Positions 51,038 to 59,232 of a stretch of DNA of 64,000 bases are shown piece by piece. The stretch is from Tritonibacter mobilis (GTDB lineage: Bacteria; Pseudomonadota; Alphaproteobacteria; Rhodobacterales; Rhodobacteraceae). Positions within the stretch are counted from its first letter, which is position 1; each line of letters starts with the position of its first letter. A model generated the notes under the pieces. It did not search any database. It saw nothing but the letters and a program-made list of their open reading frames with translations, and had not been told where the DNA came from. The position numbers were made by a program, and so were the translations under genes. The DNA lies in NCBI RefSeq assembly GCF_001681715.1, contig NZ_LNWY01000007.1, positions 62,001 through 126,000 of the forward strand, written 5' to 3'.

Positions 51038-52342
51038 ATGGACGATCTTCGAAACTTCACCACGACGGACGTCCTGCTGCCCCCGATCCTCGACACCGAC
51101 GCCTGCATGGCGGATCTGCCGCGCTTGCTGGAACCTTGGGATGAGGCTGCGGCAGCCCCCGTGGTGGATTGCCTGTCGCGCGCGCGCAGTCATGGCGGCT
51201 GGCATTGGCCGGATCGTCCGGTGGTCTTTGTCTCGGACCCCCATGCGGATGCTGAGGGGTTCCTGCGTTCGCTCATCGCCGCCGGGGTGATCCATCGCAG
51301 CAAGGGGCGGATAGGGCTGACGCCGTTTGGTCGCACCGCGCATATCGTGCTGGGCGGCGATGCGCTGGACAAGGGCCCGAGCAATCTCGCGCTGCTGGAC
51401 GCCATCGCCGATGTGCTGGACACCGGGGCCGATGTGACGATCCTCGCGGGCAACCACGACTTGCGGATGCGGCTGGCCATCGGGTCGGTGCGGGGGGAAC
51501 GCAGCGCGCTCACCGAACATCTCTTTGTGCGCATGGGGCGCAAGATCCTGCCCGCCTTGCGCGAGGTGCTGACCCGCTTCGTCACGCCCGAGGACATTGC
51601 CGCCCTGCCCCCAGAAGCTGTGTGCAAGGCTCGTCTGATGCCGGGTGAGGATTGGTCGACGCGATTTGCAACAGCCGCGCGCCCTGAATTGCCCGCCAAG
51701 GTCATCACCAAGGAAATCCGCAAGCTCGAGGAAAAGCGCGCCAAATTTGAAACCGACCGCGCCCGCATCGGCATGACCCACCGGGAGCTGCTGGCGGCGC
51801 TGTTGAAATGCCACGATATCTTTTTGGAACCCGAAGGGCATTACGCCTGGTTCTTTGAGCGGATGCAGGCGGTCGCGCGCTCTGGCTCACTGCTGTTCGT
51901 CCACGCCGGCCTGTGTGATGACATGGCGCGCGCGCTGGTGCGCGATGGGGTCGAGGCGGTGAATGCGGCCTATGCGCGTGCCGCCGAAGGGGCGAGCTTG
52001 GGCTTTTATTTTGGACCCTTGGCGAACCTCGTGCGGACGAAGTACCGCGCCTCCGACTGCGCCCTGACCGCGGCAGGCGTCGAGGTGCTCCACCGCGCCG
52101 GGCTGCACATGGTGGTGCAGGGCCATGTGAACAACCACGCAGGCCAGCGTTTGCTGGCCAAGCGGGGCCTGCTGCATCTGGAGGCGGACATCACACTGGA
52201 CCGTGCCTCTCGGGCGCTCGAAGGGCTCGATGGCATTGGGGCCGGGGCAACCTTGATCTTTCCGTCGGGGGATGTGATCGGTTTAAGCCGAGACCACCCG
52301 CGCGCCAAGCACTTCGCCCCGGAACGCATGGCGGCCCACTGA
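51038..52342 (+). CDS. Calcineurin-like metallophosphoesterase in GAK-type cassette
   Basis: A 434-residue metallophosphoesterase. VSDPHADAEGFL (D-x-H), LGGDALDKGPSN (GDxxDxG), LAGNHDLRM (GNHD) and VVQGHVNNHAG (GH) are the four metal-binding blocks of the PPP/calcineurin fold. Between blocks is an insert with a long helical part (residues about 170-270). It lies 27 bases after the histidine phosphatase. Two phosphatases beside two kinases suggest reversible phosphorylation; the substrate is unknown. Confidence 0.85.
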   Translation: MDDLRNFTTTDVLLPPILDTDACMADLPRLLEPWDEAAAAPVVDCLSRARSHGGWHWPDRPVVFVSDPHADAEGFLRSLIAAGVIHRSKGRIGLTPFGRTAHIVLGGDALDKGPSNLALLDAIADVLDTGADVTILAGNHDLRMRLAIGSVRGERSALTEHLFVRMGRKILPALREVLTRFVTPEDIAALPPEAVCKARLMPGEDWSTRFATAARPELPAKVITKEIRKLEEKRAKFETDRARIGMTHRELLAALLKCHDIFLEPEGHYAWFFERMQAVARSGSLLFVHAGLCDDMARALVRDGVEAVNAAYARAAEGASLGFYFGPLANLVRTKYRASDCALTAAGVEVLHRAGLHMVVQGHVNNHAGQRLLAKRGLLHLEADITLDRASRALEGLDGIGAGATLIFPSGDVIGLSRDHPRAKHFAPERMAAH

Positions 52343-52363
52343 CCGCATTGCAAGGATCCTCGC

Positions 52364-52636
52364 ATGAGCACAGACAAGCGTTTTTCTCACGAATCTCTGC
52401 AAGACGCCAAGACGATCAAGACCCTGCTGTCCGCGCTGTCGAAAGGCTTTGCCAAGGGGGAAATGTCGCTGGGCGATGACGACGAAACACTGGTGCTGCA
52501 AACCGCTGACCTGATGACCCTGCGTCTGAAGGGAGAACGGGTCGACGGGCGCTGCACCGTCAGCCTTCGCGTGAGCTGGACCGACCCGGACGCGCCACAG
52601 ACCGGCAAGACCGGAGCGCCACGGATCGACAGTTGA
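52364..52636 (+). CDS. Amphi-Trp domain protein
   Basis: A 90-residue protein with the amphi-Trp fold pattern. The short N-terminal helix with KTIKTLLSALSKGFAKGEMS is followed by beta strands alternating hydrophobic residues, VDGRCTVSLRVSWTD, with the conserved Trp. Ends the cassette, 21 bases after the metallophosphoesterase. Small amphi-Trp proteins occur in GAK cassettes and are plausible substrates or carriers for the ATP-grasp and kinase enzymes. Confidence 0.75.
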   Translation: MSTDKRFSHESLQDAKTIKTLLSALSKGFAKGEMSLGDDDETLVLQTADLMTLRLKGERVDGRCTVSLRVSWTDPDAPQTGKTGAPRIDS

Positions 52637-53137
52637 TCCTGATACCTGTCCCAAGTTGGCGCAAAATCCGCTCTCGTAAATTTAAACCTGCCGGATCTTG
52701 CGAGCGGTTTGTTGATCGCTCAATGAACCGCTGATCGGCCACCTGACCCAACCCCAAAGAGAACCCCAAAGGGACAGTGCGCTCGCGGTGTCTGAGGACG
52801 GGATACGAGGGCCAAAAAACGGGATTCGGGACCTCAGAAATCAGGTTTGAGCCAGAATGCAGAAGGTCCAGATTGCGCGGGATTCTGACTGGCGGGTCAA
52901 TGTTGCTTCTTTTGATGGCAACAAAATCAGGGATTTACCTGAAAAGTATACATCGAAAATTTACCATGAATCGCAGGATCTTATCGTGATCTAGGCCGAA
53001 TTTCGCCGGTGCGGCACATGTCCTAATTCGCAATCTAGCGCGTCCTATTTCGCGAAATTGGACGCCCCGGATTTTACGCCGTTGTAGCGCTTTTGAGGTC
53101 GCCAGATGTTTTGGCGGCAGAAAAGAGGAACGGCCCC
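52637..53137. other. 501-base gap without supported gene
   Basis: Between the GAK-type cassette and the ketosynthase operon. GGGAT-centred near-repeats occur at 52780-52845 (GGGATACGAGG and GGGATTCGGGA), and the 52920-52990 stretch is AT-rich. Short frames here show no known product and no terminator with a T tract was found. The gap may be a junction between two accessory cassettes and probably holds the promoter of the following operon. AGAGGA at 53124-53129 is the ribosome site of the next gene. Confidence 0.5.
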
Positions 53138-54070
53138 ATGACAAGCCTGTGTCACATCGCGCTGTCCCACGACAGTGGTCGCAAAGTCCCCGTCGCAGAG
53201 CTGGGTGGCAGCCACGGGCTGACCGCCGCCTCGGCCAAGATGTATGATCGGTTTTTCGGATTACAATCGGTGCTGCGTCAAAATAGTGACCAGACGCATA
53301 TGCTTAGGTCGGTGCTGCAAAAGGCCGTCGCCAGCCTGCCAGATCAGGGACGGACACCGGGGGTTTTGGTCTATTGCAAGACCCAGACCCATAACACGCA
53401 GAGCGATCAGAACTGGCTGCGGCGCTTGGCCGATGCTGCGGGTTTGGCGCAGTGGGAAGTGCATGCGCTGTCGATGACAAGCTGCGCCTCGGCGCTGGTT
53501 TGTCTGCATTTCATTCAGTCCTGCGGCACCACCGCGCCGGTGATTGTGCTGACCGGCGAGAAAGCGTTTCACCCCTCGGTGGCCCGCCTGACCGTGGGGC
53601 TCTTGGCAGAAGTGCCAGTGGCGGCGGTTTTGAACGGTGGGCCGGGATCATGGCGGGTTCGTGCAACCGACGTGCGGCACCTGCCCCGGTTTCATATCAA
53701 CCCCGAGGCGATGGACCCGCAGGACCGCAGCGCCCTGCAAGAGGTCTATGCGCCAGAACTCACCCGTTTTATCGCCGGTTTCCTTGAACAACATGCCGCG
53801 GCTCTCGACCCGGAGTTGGTGTTTATTCCGCATAACCTGAACCGCCCGCTGACCGATGCCTTGATCCGGGAGTTCGGCTGGGAAGAGCAACACCATGCGG
53901 GCGATGTGACGCAGATCGGTCACGCCTATTGTTCGGACCCCTTTCTCAACCTCGACGCCTTTGTGCAATCGCGCCGGCCCGCGCAGCAGGTGCTGCTGCT
54001 GGCGGCGGGCACTGGCGTGACCTTTGCAACCTGCCTGCTGGAGCGATCCGCTGTCCCCGAAACCGTCTGA
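53138..54070 (+). CDS. FabH-type ketosynthase 1
   Basis: A 310-residue thiolase-fold KAS III homologue. The nucleophile is likely Cys116 (LSMTSCASALV), and His232 (IPHNLNRP) takes the place of the HQAN motif. The third site reads GHAYCSDPFLNLDAF (261-275) where FabH has GNTSAA. Compared by eye, the usual Asn becomes His. Upstream, GEKAFHP (140-146) is shared with ketosynthase 2. The ATG at 53138 follows AGAGGA. First gene of the operon. It would condense an acyl thioester with a carrier-bound partner; substrates unknown. Confidence 0.83.
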   Translation: MTSLCHIALSHDSGRKVPVAELGGSHGLTAASAKMYDRFFGLQSVLRQNSDQTHMLRSVLQKAVASLPDQGRTPGVLVYCKTQTHNTQSDQNWLRRLADAAGLAQWEVHALSMTSCASALVCLHFIQSCGTTAPVIVLTGEKAFHPSVARLTVGLLAEVPVAAVLNGGPGSWRVRATDVRHLPRFHINPEAMDPQDRSALQEVYAPELTRFIAGFLEQHAAALDPELVFIPHNLNRPLTDALIREFGWEEQHHAGDVTQIGHAYCSDPFLNLDAFVQSRRPAQQVLLLAAGTGVTFATCLLERSAVPETV

Positions 54071-54112
54071 TCCTGTGATCCAACCCTTTGCCGAAATACA
54101 AGGAAGCCTTTT

Positions 54113-54382
54113 ATGAACACCACCATTTCCACAGCCATCGCCGAGGTTCTCACTGAGGTTCTGGAGCGCCCCGTTACAGATCTGCGCCCCGAGATGCGGT
54201 TCGACCGGGATTTCGATCTCGACAGCTATATGTTCGTGCAGTTCCTGCTGGGGCTAGAAGACAAGCTGCCGGGGCTGCGGTTTGATCCTGAAACCATCGG
54301 TCAGGCCGGGTTCAACACCATGGAAAATCTGGTCCAGCATGTGGAGGCAAGCCTTGCCCGCGCGGAGCAGGCGCATGCTTGA
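54113..54382 (+). CDS. Acyl carrier protein 1
   Basis: An 89-residue carrier protein: FDRDFDLDSYMFVQFLLGLE, with Ser38 in DLDSYM as the phosphopantetheine site. It has the usual four-helix length. It is 42 bases after ketosynthase 1 and overlaps the next gene by 8 bases. It presents acyl chains to the neighbouring enzymes. Confidence 0.83.
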   Translation: MNTTISTAIAEVLTEVLERPVTDLRPEMRFDRDFDLDSYMFVQFLLGLEDKLPGLRFDPETIGQAGFNTMENLVQHVEASLARAEQAHA

Positions 54383-55025
54383 TCGGGTCGCCGGATCACC
54401 TGTGGAGCAGGTGTTTGAAACCGCGCGCAAGGCGCATCCCGCGCAGGCATTGCAGGCGACCTGTTTGCTGGCCACCGGGCGGGATGGCTTTTTGGCGGGT
54501 GCCTGTCATGCGGTGCATCGCTCGGGCGCGCCGCTGGTGGCGCTGTCGAATACGCCGGTTGAGGTCGTGATCCGCGACACCGAACAGGAGCCGGGCATCG
54601 CCTGCTTTGATCTGGTGCTGTCGCAGCTGAAGCCGCGCGCGCCACAGGCGATACCGCCACAGGTGCACACATTGGTCGTGGCGCTAAGGGCGGGCTTGCT
54701 GGCGCGGACCATGGATCTGGCGTTTGTGCATCTGCAGGATCGTGAAAGCCTCGGTCAGAAGACCTTGCATCACCAGTTGGTCAAGGCGCGGTTCTCGGAC
54801 ACCAGCGCGTTCCTCAGCCAGTTGCGCCGGGAATTGGCCGTTGTGGGCAGCGAGGGCATCGTCGACTCGCCGGGGCGGCTGCATAACGCAATCGACACCC
54901 ATCTGCTGCATTGCGCCAAACTGATGGGCGGGCACGGGCTGCGAGACGCGGCAGTGCATGGGCTGGAATATCTGTCGGTGCTGATCCGCGCGACATTGGC
55001 CAGCCAGCAGGGCACCGGAGTGTGA
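54375..55025 (+). CDS. Half-length acyl-CoA-dehydrogenase-like protein
   Basis: A 216-residue protein with C-terminal helical-domain similarity to acyl-CoA dehydrogenases: ARTMDLAFVHLQDRESLGQK, then HHQLVKARFSD (like ERKQFG-KPIADFQLVQAKLAD) and LHCAKLMGGHGLRDAA (like QIHGGYGY). The N-terminal and beta domains are missing or too diverged to see, and I find no catalytic Glu. It overlaps acyl carrier protein 1. It may be a non-catalytic partner for the fused decarboxylase/dehydrogenase, or an ancient truncation. Function unknown. Confidence 0.6.
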   Translation: MLDRVAGSPVEQVFETARKAHPAQALQATCLLATGRDGFLAGACHAVHRSGAPLVALSNTPVEVVIRDTEQEPGIACFDLVLSQLKPRAPQAIPPQVHTLVVALRAGLLARTMDLAFVHLQDRESLGQKTLHHQLVKARFSDTSAFLSQLRRELAVVGSEGIVDSPGRLHNAIDTHLLHCAKLMGGHGLRDAAVHGLEYLSVLIRATLASQQGTGV

Positions 55026-55029
55026 TCCG

Positions 55030-55656
55030 ATGATGAGCCGCTCCCACCACTCTGAGGTACAGCTGCTTGCGGCGGGATCGCTGCCGGATCGCCCCAGCGC
55101 CCGCCCGCTGCTGTTTTCCTGCGACGCCGCGGACGCCGCCCCGACTGACCCCTGCCGCCCCGCGCGGTTGGAGGCCTGGCACCGCCTGCACAGCGCGGCC
55201 ACGGGGCCGACCGGGGCGGTGGCGCATTTGTTTCAAGGGGCGGGATCTGGTCCGGACCTTCATGCGCAGCGCTTGCGCGAGGACTGGCAGCGGCTCTGCG
55301 CCGAGACCGACACGCCCCTGCTGGTCTACCTGCATTGCGGGCATCAGCCCGACACCCGCAGTCCGGTGCTGCAACATCTGCTGCAGACGCTCGATCACCA
55401 TGGCGCTGTGCATGCGCTGCGGGTCGAATGCCGCCGGTCTTTGCGCGACGCCATGGTGCTGGCGCGTGCCCTGACAGCCAACAGCAGCCTGTCGCTGGTG
55501 CTGCGCGATCCCACGGAACGTCTGAGCATGCGCCCGGAGCGCAGCCGCCCGCTGCGATTTGCGCTGCTGGCCACCCGAGACCGTGCCAGCGCCTTTGCGG
55601 CGCGCCACGCGCCCATGTCCGGCACTTTTGCCGCCACGCCGATCAGGAGCCTATGA
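55030..55656 (+). CDS. Half-length ketosynthase-like protein
   Basis: A 208-residue protein without a named family. PLLVYLHCGHQPDTRS (96-111) followed by VHALRVECRRSLRDAMVLAR (127-146) runs parallel to the nucleophile region of ketosynthase 1 (GVLVYCKTQTHN, then VHALSMTSCASALVCL), with Cys134 where Cys116 stands. The C-terminal half with His and GH motifs is absent. GGAG lies 9 bases before the ATG. It may be a structural partner of a ketosynthase. The alignment is by eye and needs confirming. Confidence 0.5.
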   Translation: MMSRSHHSEVQLLAAGSLPDRPSARPLLFSCDAADAAPTDPCRPARLEAWHRLHSAATGPTGAVAHLFQGAGSGPDLHAQRLREDWQRLCAETDTPLLVYLHCGHQPDTRSPVLQHLLQTLDHHGAVHALRVECRRSLRDAMVLARALTANSSLSLVLRDPTERLSMRPERSRPLRFALLATRDRASAFAARHAPMSGTFAATPIRSL

Positions 55657-57017
55657 TGCAAACTGCCAATACCACCGCCGACGCGCTTCTTGACGGGCCC
55701 AGACCGTCGGTCTGGCATACGCTGTCGCGCATTCTGCTGCTTGCTCTGCCGTTTGCGGTGGGTGCAGCGGCGACCTCGACGCTGAATTTGGGCAAAGTGG
55801 CCCTGCTGGCGCGGGTGCCGGACACTGGCGCGCTGGCCACGCTGTCGCTGCTGCAACCGAGCTTCATCCTTGCGCTGGCCATCATGGAAGGTTTGGCGAT
55901 CACCGCGCAGGTGTTCAGCGCCCGTTCACGCCACAACTGGCCCCGCCGGGGCACCCAGCGTGCGGTGTATCGTCTGTGTCGCAATGGCGTGCTGTTGTTT
56001 GCAGTGGTCGCCGCACTTGGTTACGCGGCCGCGCAGATGCTGACGGTCGAGGACGCGGAACTGCGCGTGATCCTGGATCATTTCCCCCTGTTCATGCTGT
56101 CGCTGGTGCCCTTTGTGGTCTTTGACATCTTTTACGGCGCGATGCGCGGACAGGGCAAAGTGCTGCTGGGCCTTTTGCCCTTCATGGGGCTGGTCGCCCT
56201 CGATCTGAGCACCACCTACGTGCTGGTGTCGAACTACGGCTGGGGGTTTGAGGCGGTTCTGGTCGGCAACCTTGTGGGGCCGGTGCTGATGCTGCCGGTC
56301 ATTGCCTGGCTGTTGCACCGCGAAGTGCGCAGCGGCGATGACAGCCCGGAAGAGCCGTTTCGTATCCGCATGCGCCAATTGCAGATCGGGGTTGGCATCC
56401 CGGTGTTCAGCTCGATCGTGGTGGGCTTTGTCAGCGCCTCGGTGGTGTTTCCAATCCTTGCCAAAATCGGTGAGGACAGCGCCTCTGCCTTCTTTGTGGT
56501 GCTGCGCTATCGCATCGCCTTTATGATCCCGGCCATCGCCATCGGCTCGGCCATTGCGATCCTCGTCAACCAACTGGCCGAGGAAGGACAGACCGCGCAG
56601 CGGCTGCGCTATCTGGTGATCGGCGTGCCGTTTATGCTCAGCCTTTACGCGGCAGTGACGGCGTTGTTGCCCCAGTGGGGCGGCGCGCTGGATCTCTTGG
56701 TGCCCGCGCAGGCCGAAGCGCTGCGTCAGGCCACCGACGAGATGTTTGCGGCATTGCTGGTTACCTTCTTTCTGGTCTCGGGCTCCGCCATGCTGCAGGT
56801 GATCCTAGAGCAGCTTGGCCGTGGGGTTCAGGTGCTGGTGATTACCTTCCTCATTGAGGCGGGCACCTGTGCGGGGGTGGTTTGGGCGATGATGCAGGGG
56901 GCCGGAATGGGCCTGATCCTCGACATCCTGGTTGCCGCTGCCGCCCTGGGCTTTGGCCTCTTTGCGGTGCAGTTCCTGCTGCTTCTGCGCAAACTGGGGC
57001 GCGCCGATGCTGTTTGA
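55653..57017 (+). CDS. MATE-family efflux transporter
   Basis: A 454-residue membrane protein with about 12 helices in two halves. LALPFAVGAAATSTLNLGKV near the N-terminus corresponds to the MATE start, then LLQPSFILALAIMEGLAIT; the second half starts near ISVFSSIVVGF-like RMRQLQIGVGIPVFSSIVVG. The start ATG at 55653 overlaps the previous stop; 55656 is an equal alternative. It probably exports the operon's product. Length fits the family. Confidence 0.82.
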   Translation: MMQTANTTADALLDGPRPSVWHTLSRILLLALPFAVGAAATSTLNLGKVALLARVPDTGALATLSLLQPSFILALAIMEGLAITAQVFSARSRHNWPRRGTQRAVYRLCRNGVLLFAVVAALGYAAAQMLTVEDAELRVILDHFPLFMLSLVPFVVFDIFYGAMRGQGKVLLGLLPFMGLVALDLSTTYVLVSNYGWGFEAVLVGNLVGPVLMLPVIAWLLHREVRSGDDSPEEPFRIRMRQLQIGVGIPVFSSIVVGFVSASVVFPILAKIGEDSASAFFVVLRYRIAFMIPAIAIGSAIAILVNQLAEEGQTAQRLRYLVIGVPFMLSLYAAVTALLPQWGGALDLLVPAQAEALRQATDEMFAALLVTFFLVSGSAMLQVILEQLGRGVQVLVITFLIEAGTCAGVVWAMMQGAGMGLILDILVAAAALGFGLFAVQFLLLLRKLGRADAV

Positions 57018-57975
57018 GCTGGCCTATCCCGGCCTCTGTGCCTGGGCGCTGTTGCGCCGGGCAACGGGGCGCCCCACCCCGGCGGGACCGTTGTTTGCCT
57101 TTCGCGCCATTCGGGGGCGCATGCGGCGGCACGAGTTGAGCGGCCTGACGGCGCTCAATCCGCGCTGGGGCGCATGGCTGGCGCTGCATCGCTTTGAGCG
57201 CATGGTGCCCGGAGCCGCGCCGCAGATGCGCAGCACCTATGAGACAGGCGGCCTTGCGGAGCAGCGTTTTGGGCCCGTGGATGGGCCACGGGTGCTGCTG
57301 TTGCACGGCTGGAACGCGCGCAGCGATATGATGCTGCCGCTGGCCTTGGATCTGGCGGCACGGGGCGCGCGGGTGATCCTGCCGGATTTGCCTGGCGAAG
57401 GGCGCAACCCCGCGCGCCCCATGAGCTTTGGCGCCAAGGCCCGCATCCTGTCCGCGCAATATCGCAGCGAGAACATCACAACCGTGATCGGACATTCCGC
57501 CGGTGGCCTGATCGCGGCGCTGGCGCTGGAGGCCGGTCTGGGACGGGCGCGGCTGGTGACAATCTGCGCGCCTTTCTCGCTCGAAACGCTTTTGCGGGCC
57601 TATCTGTTTCGCATCGGCGCACCCAAAGCCCTGAACACGGCGCTTTTGTCTTATGTCGAACAACGCGATGGACGCGCGCCTGCCAAAGTCGGACCGGAGC
57701 TTTATGCCCATATGGGCGCGTGGATGCAGGTGATCCACGCCCGTCGCGACTGGCAGGTGCGGGCAAGCGAGGCCGACGCGATCCGCGCGGTCGTCCCGGC
57801 GGCGGCGTCAACGCTGCTGGATGGCTGTAACCACCATACGATCCTTGAAGATCCACGCCTGTTTGACGCGGTGGCGGGGTTTGCCTTGCCGCGCGCCGCC
57901 CGTCCCACCGTCCGCCCTGCTCCCCGGAGGTCACAAAGACCGCTGGAGCCGATTGCGGGAGGGCAGCCATGCTGA
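57007..57975 (+). CDS. Alpha/beta hydrolase (possible thioesterase)
   Basis: A 322-residue alpha/beta hydrolase with LLLHGWNARSDMM (oxyanion HG), VIGHSAGGLIA (nucleophile Ser164) and a C-terminal CNHHTILEDPRLFDA giving the catalytic His region. The start overlaps the MATE stop by 11 bases. In a carrier-protein pathway it could release the product from its thioester, edit stalled intermediates or act elsewhere. Confidence 0.82.
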   Translation: MLFELAYPGLCAWALLRRATGRPTPAGPLFAFRAIRGRMRRHELSGLTALNPRWGAWLALHRFERMVPGAAPQMRSTYETGGLAEQRFGPVDGPRVLLLHGWNARSDMMLPLALDLAARGARVILPDLPGEGRNPARPMSFGAKARILSAQYRSENITTVIGHSAGGLIAALALEAGLGRARLVTICAPFSLETLLRAYLFRIGAPKALNTALLSYVEQRDGRAPAKVGPELYAHMGAWMQVIHARRDWQVRASEADAIRAVVPAAASTLLDGCNHHTILEDPRLFDAVAGFALPRAARPTVRPAPRRSQRPLEPIAGGQPC

Positions 57976-58955
57976 ACCTTATTGACCTCTCCGTGGTATT
58001 CCCCGCGCGACAAGAGAAACTGGTCGATCTGGCCGAGGATCTGTCGCTAAGCCGCAACCAGATCCGCATGTTTGATCGCTTTTTCGGCTTTGAGACCTTT
58101 CACTGTGACCATAACGAGCCGCTGGATGCGCTCTTGTCGCGTGCCACCGACGGGCTGATGGCGCGCAACCCCCATCACCGCGCCGCCCTGAGTCACGCGG
58201 TCCACTGTCACACACTGCTGACCACCCATGTGTTTGGGCAAAGCAGCGCGCTGGCGCAAAGCCCTGCGTGCCTTGCGGGTTTTGCATCCGAAGGTGTGGA
58301 AGTGTTCAGCGCCACCATGAACCACTGCGCCACCGGTCTGAGCATGTTGGGCCTGCTGGATCACTTGCTCGATCCCGGGGATCTGGGGCTGATCCTGATT
58401 GGCGAGAAAGCCTTCCACCCCGCCATCCGGGTGATCGAAAACACCACCATCATGGGCGAAGCGGCGGCGGCCGTGCTGGTTGGACATGCCCCCGGCCCGT
58501 TCGAAGTCGTCGATACTTTCGTGCGCCACGCACCGCAGTTTTGGAAGAACACCGGCCTGCGCGGCGAGAATTATCTAGAAGGGTTCGACAGTGCCTATCT
58601 GCACCTCGCCAGCAGCACCCTGCGCGACGCGCTGGCGCATTTTGACCGCACCGCGCAGAGCCTGCGCTGGATCATGCCTCATAACGTCAATGCGCCCTCT
58701 TGGTATCAGGTGGCCGAGGACGCCGGGCTCGATAAGGCGCAACTACGCCTGTCGACCATCGGCTGTTATGGCCACTGTTTTGGCGTTGATCCTTTTCTCA
58801 ACCTTTGGCGCGGGGCGCAGGACGGAGTGCTGCAGCCCGGCGATGAGGTGCTGTTGTTCAGCATTGGTCTCGGTGCGACCGCGTCCTGTGCGCTCTTGCG
58901 GGTAACGGATGTGCCGCTGCCCCTCCCCTTTCCGACAAATGGAGTTTCCGGATGA
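57969..58955 (+). CDS. FabH-type ketosynthase 2
   Basis: A 328-residue thiolase-fold protein: nucleophile Cys120 (MNHCATGLSMLGLL), His238 (MPHNVNAPSW) and CYGHCFGVDPFLNLW (266-280) in the FabH Asn position. GEKAFHPAIRV (145-155) and GEAAAAVLVG follow the same pattern as ketosynthase 1 and mark a common ancestor. It overlaps the hydrolase by 7 bases and the next carrier protein by 4. Complete KAS III length. Substrate unknown. Confidence 0.85.
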   Translation: MLNLIDLSVVFPARQEKLVDLAEDLSLSRNQIRMFDRFFGFETFHCDHNEPLDALLSRATDGLMARNPHHRAALSHAVHCHTLLTTHVFGQSSALAQSPACLAGFASEGVEVFSATMNHCATGLSMLGLLDHLLDPGDLGLILIGEKAFHPAIRVIENTTIMGEAAAAVLVGHAPGPFEVVDTFVRHAPQFWKNTGLRGENYLEGFDSAYLHLASSTLRDALAHFDRTAQSLRWIMPHNVNAPSWYQVAEDAGLDKAQLRLSTIGCYGHCFGVDPFLNLWRGAQDGVLQPGDEVLLFSIGLGATASCALLRVTDVPLPLPFPTNGVSG

Positions 58956-59230
58956 CCGATATGACAGACACCATTTTTGCCAGCCTGAGTGACATCGGCC
59001 TTGGACCGCAGCGGATCGACCGGGCGCGCTCGGGTGATGCGCTGTTTGGCACTGGCGGGCTGCTGAACTCGATTGAGCTGGTTCAGTTCATCGTCGCGCT
59101 TTCAGATCGAACTGGCATGGAAAGCTTTGATTTCATGGAAAGTTTCGAAGGGGGCGCCGGGGTATTCGACAGTATCGCTTCCTTGTCTGGGTTCATCCTC
59201 GGGCGCAAACCCCAAGATGTTGCGGTGTGA
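58952..59230 (+). CDS. Acyl carrier protein 2
   Basis: A 92-residue carrier protein with LLNSIELVQFIVALSD; Ser40 is the expected phosphopantetheine attachment site (canonical DSL replaced by NSI, which is tolerated in discrete carriers). Coupled to ketosynthase 2 by a 4-base overlap and two bases from the fused enzyme. It differs clearly from carrier 1, suggesting two separate acyl carriers. Confidence 0.8.
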   Translation: MTDMTDTIFASLSDIGLGPQRIDRARSGDALFGTGGLLNSIELVQFIVALSDRTGMESFDFMESFEGGAGVFDSIASLSGFILGRKPQDVAV

Positions 59231-59232
59231 CG

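Noticed and set aside
52777-52989. 70-codon frame in the spacer before the ketosynthase operon
   Set aside because: No ribosome site, no recognisable product and odd composition; probably chance.
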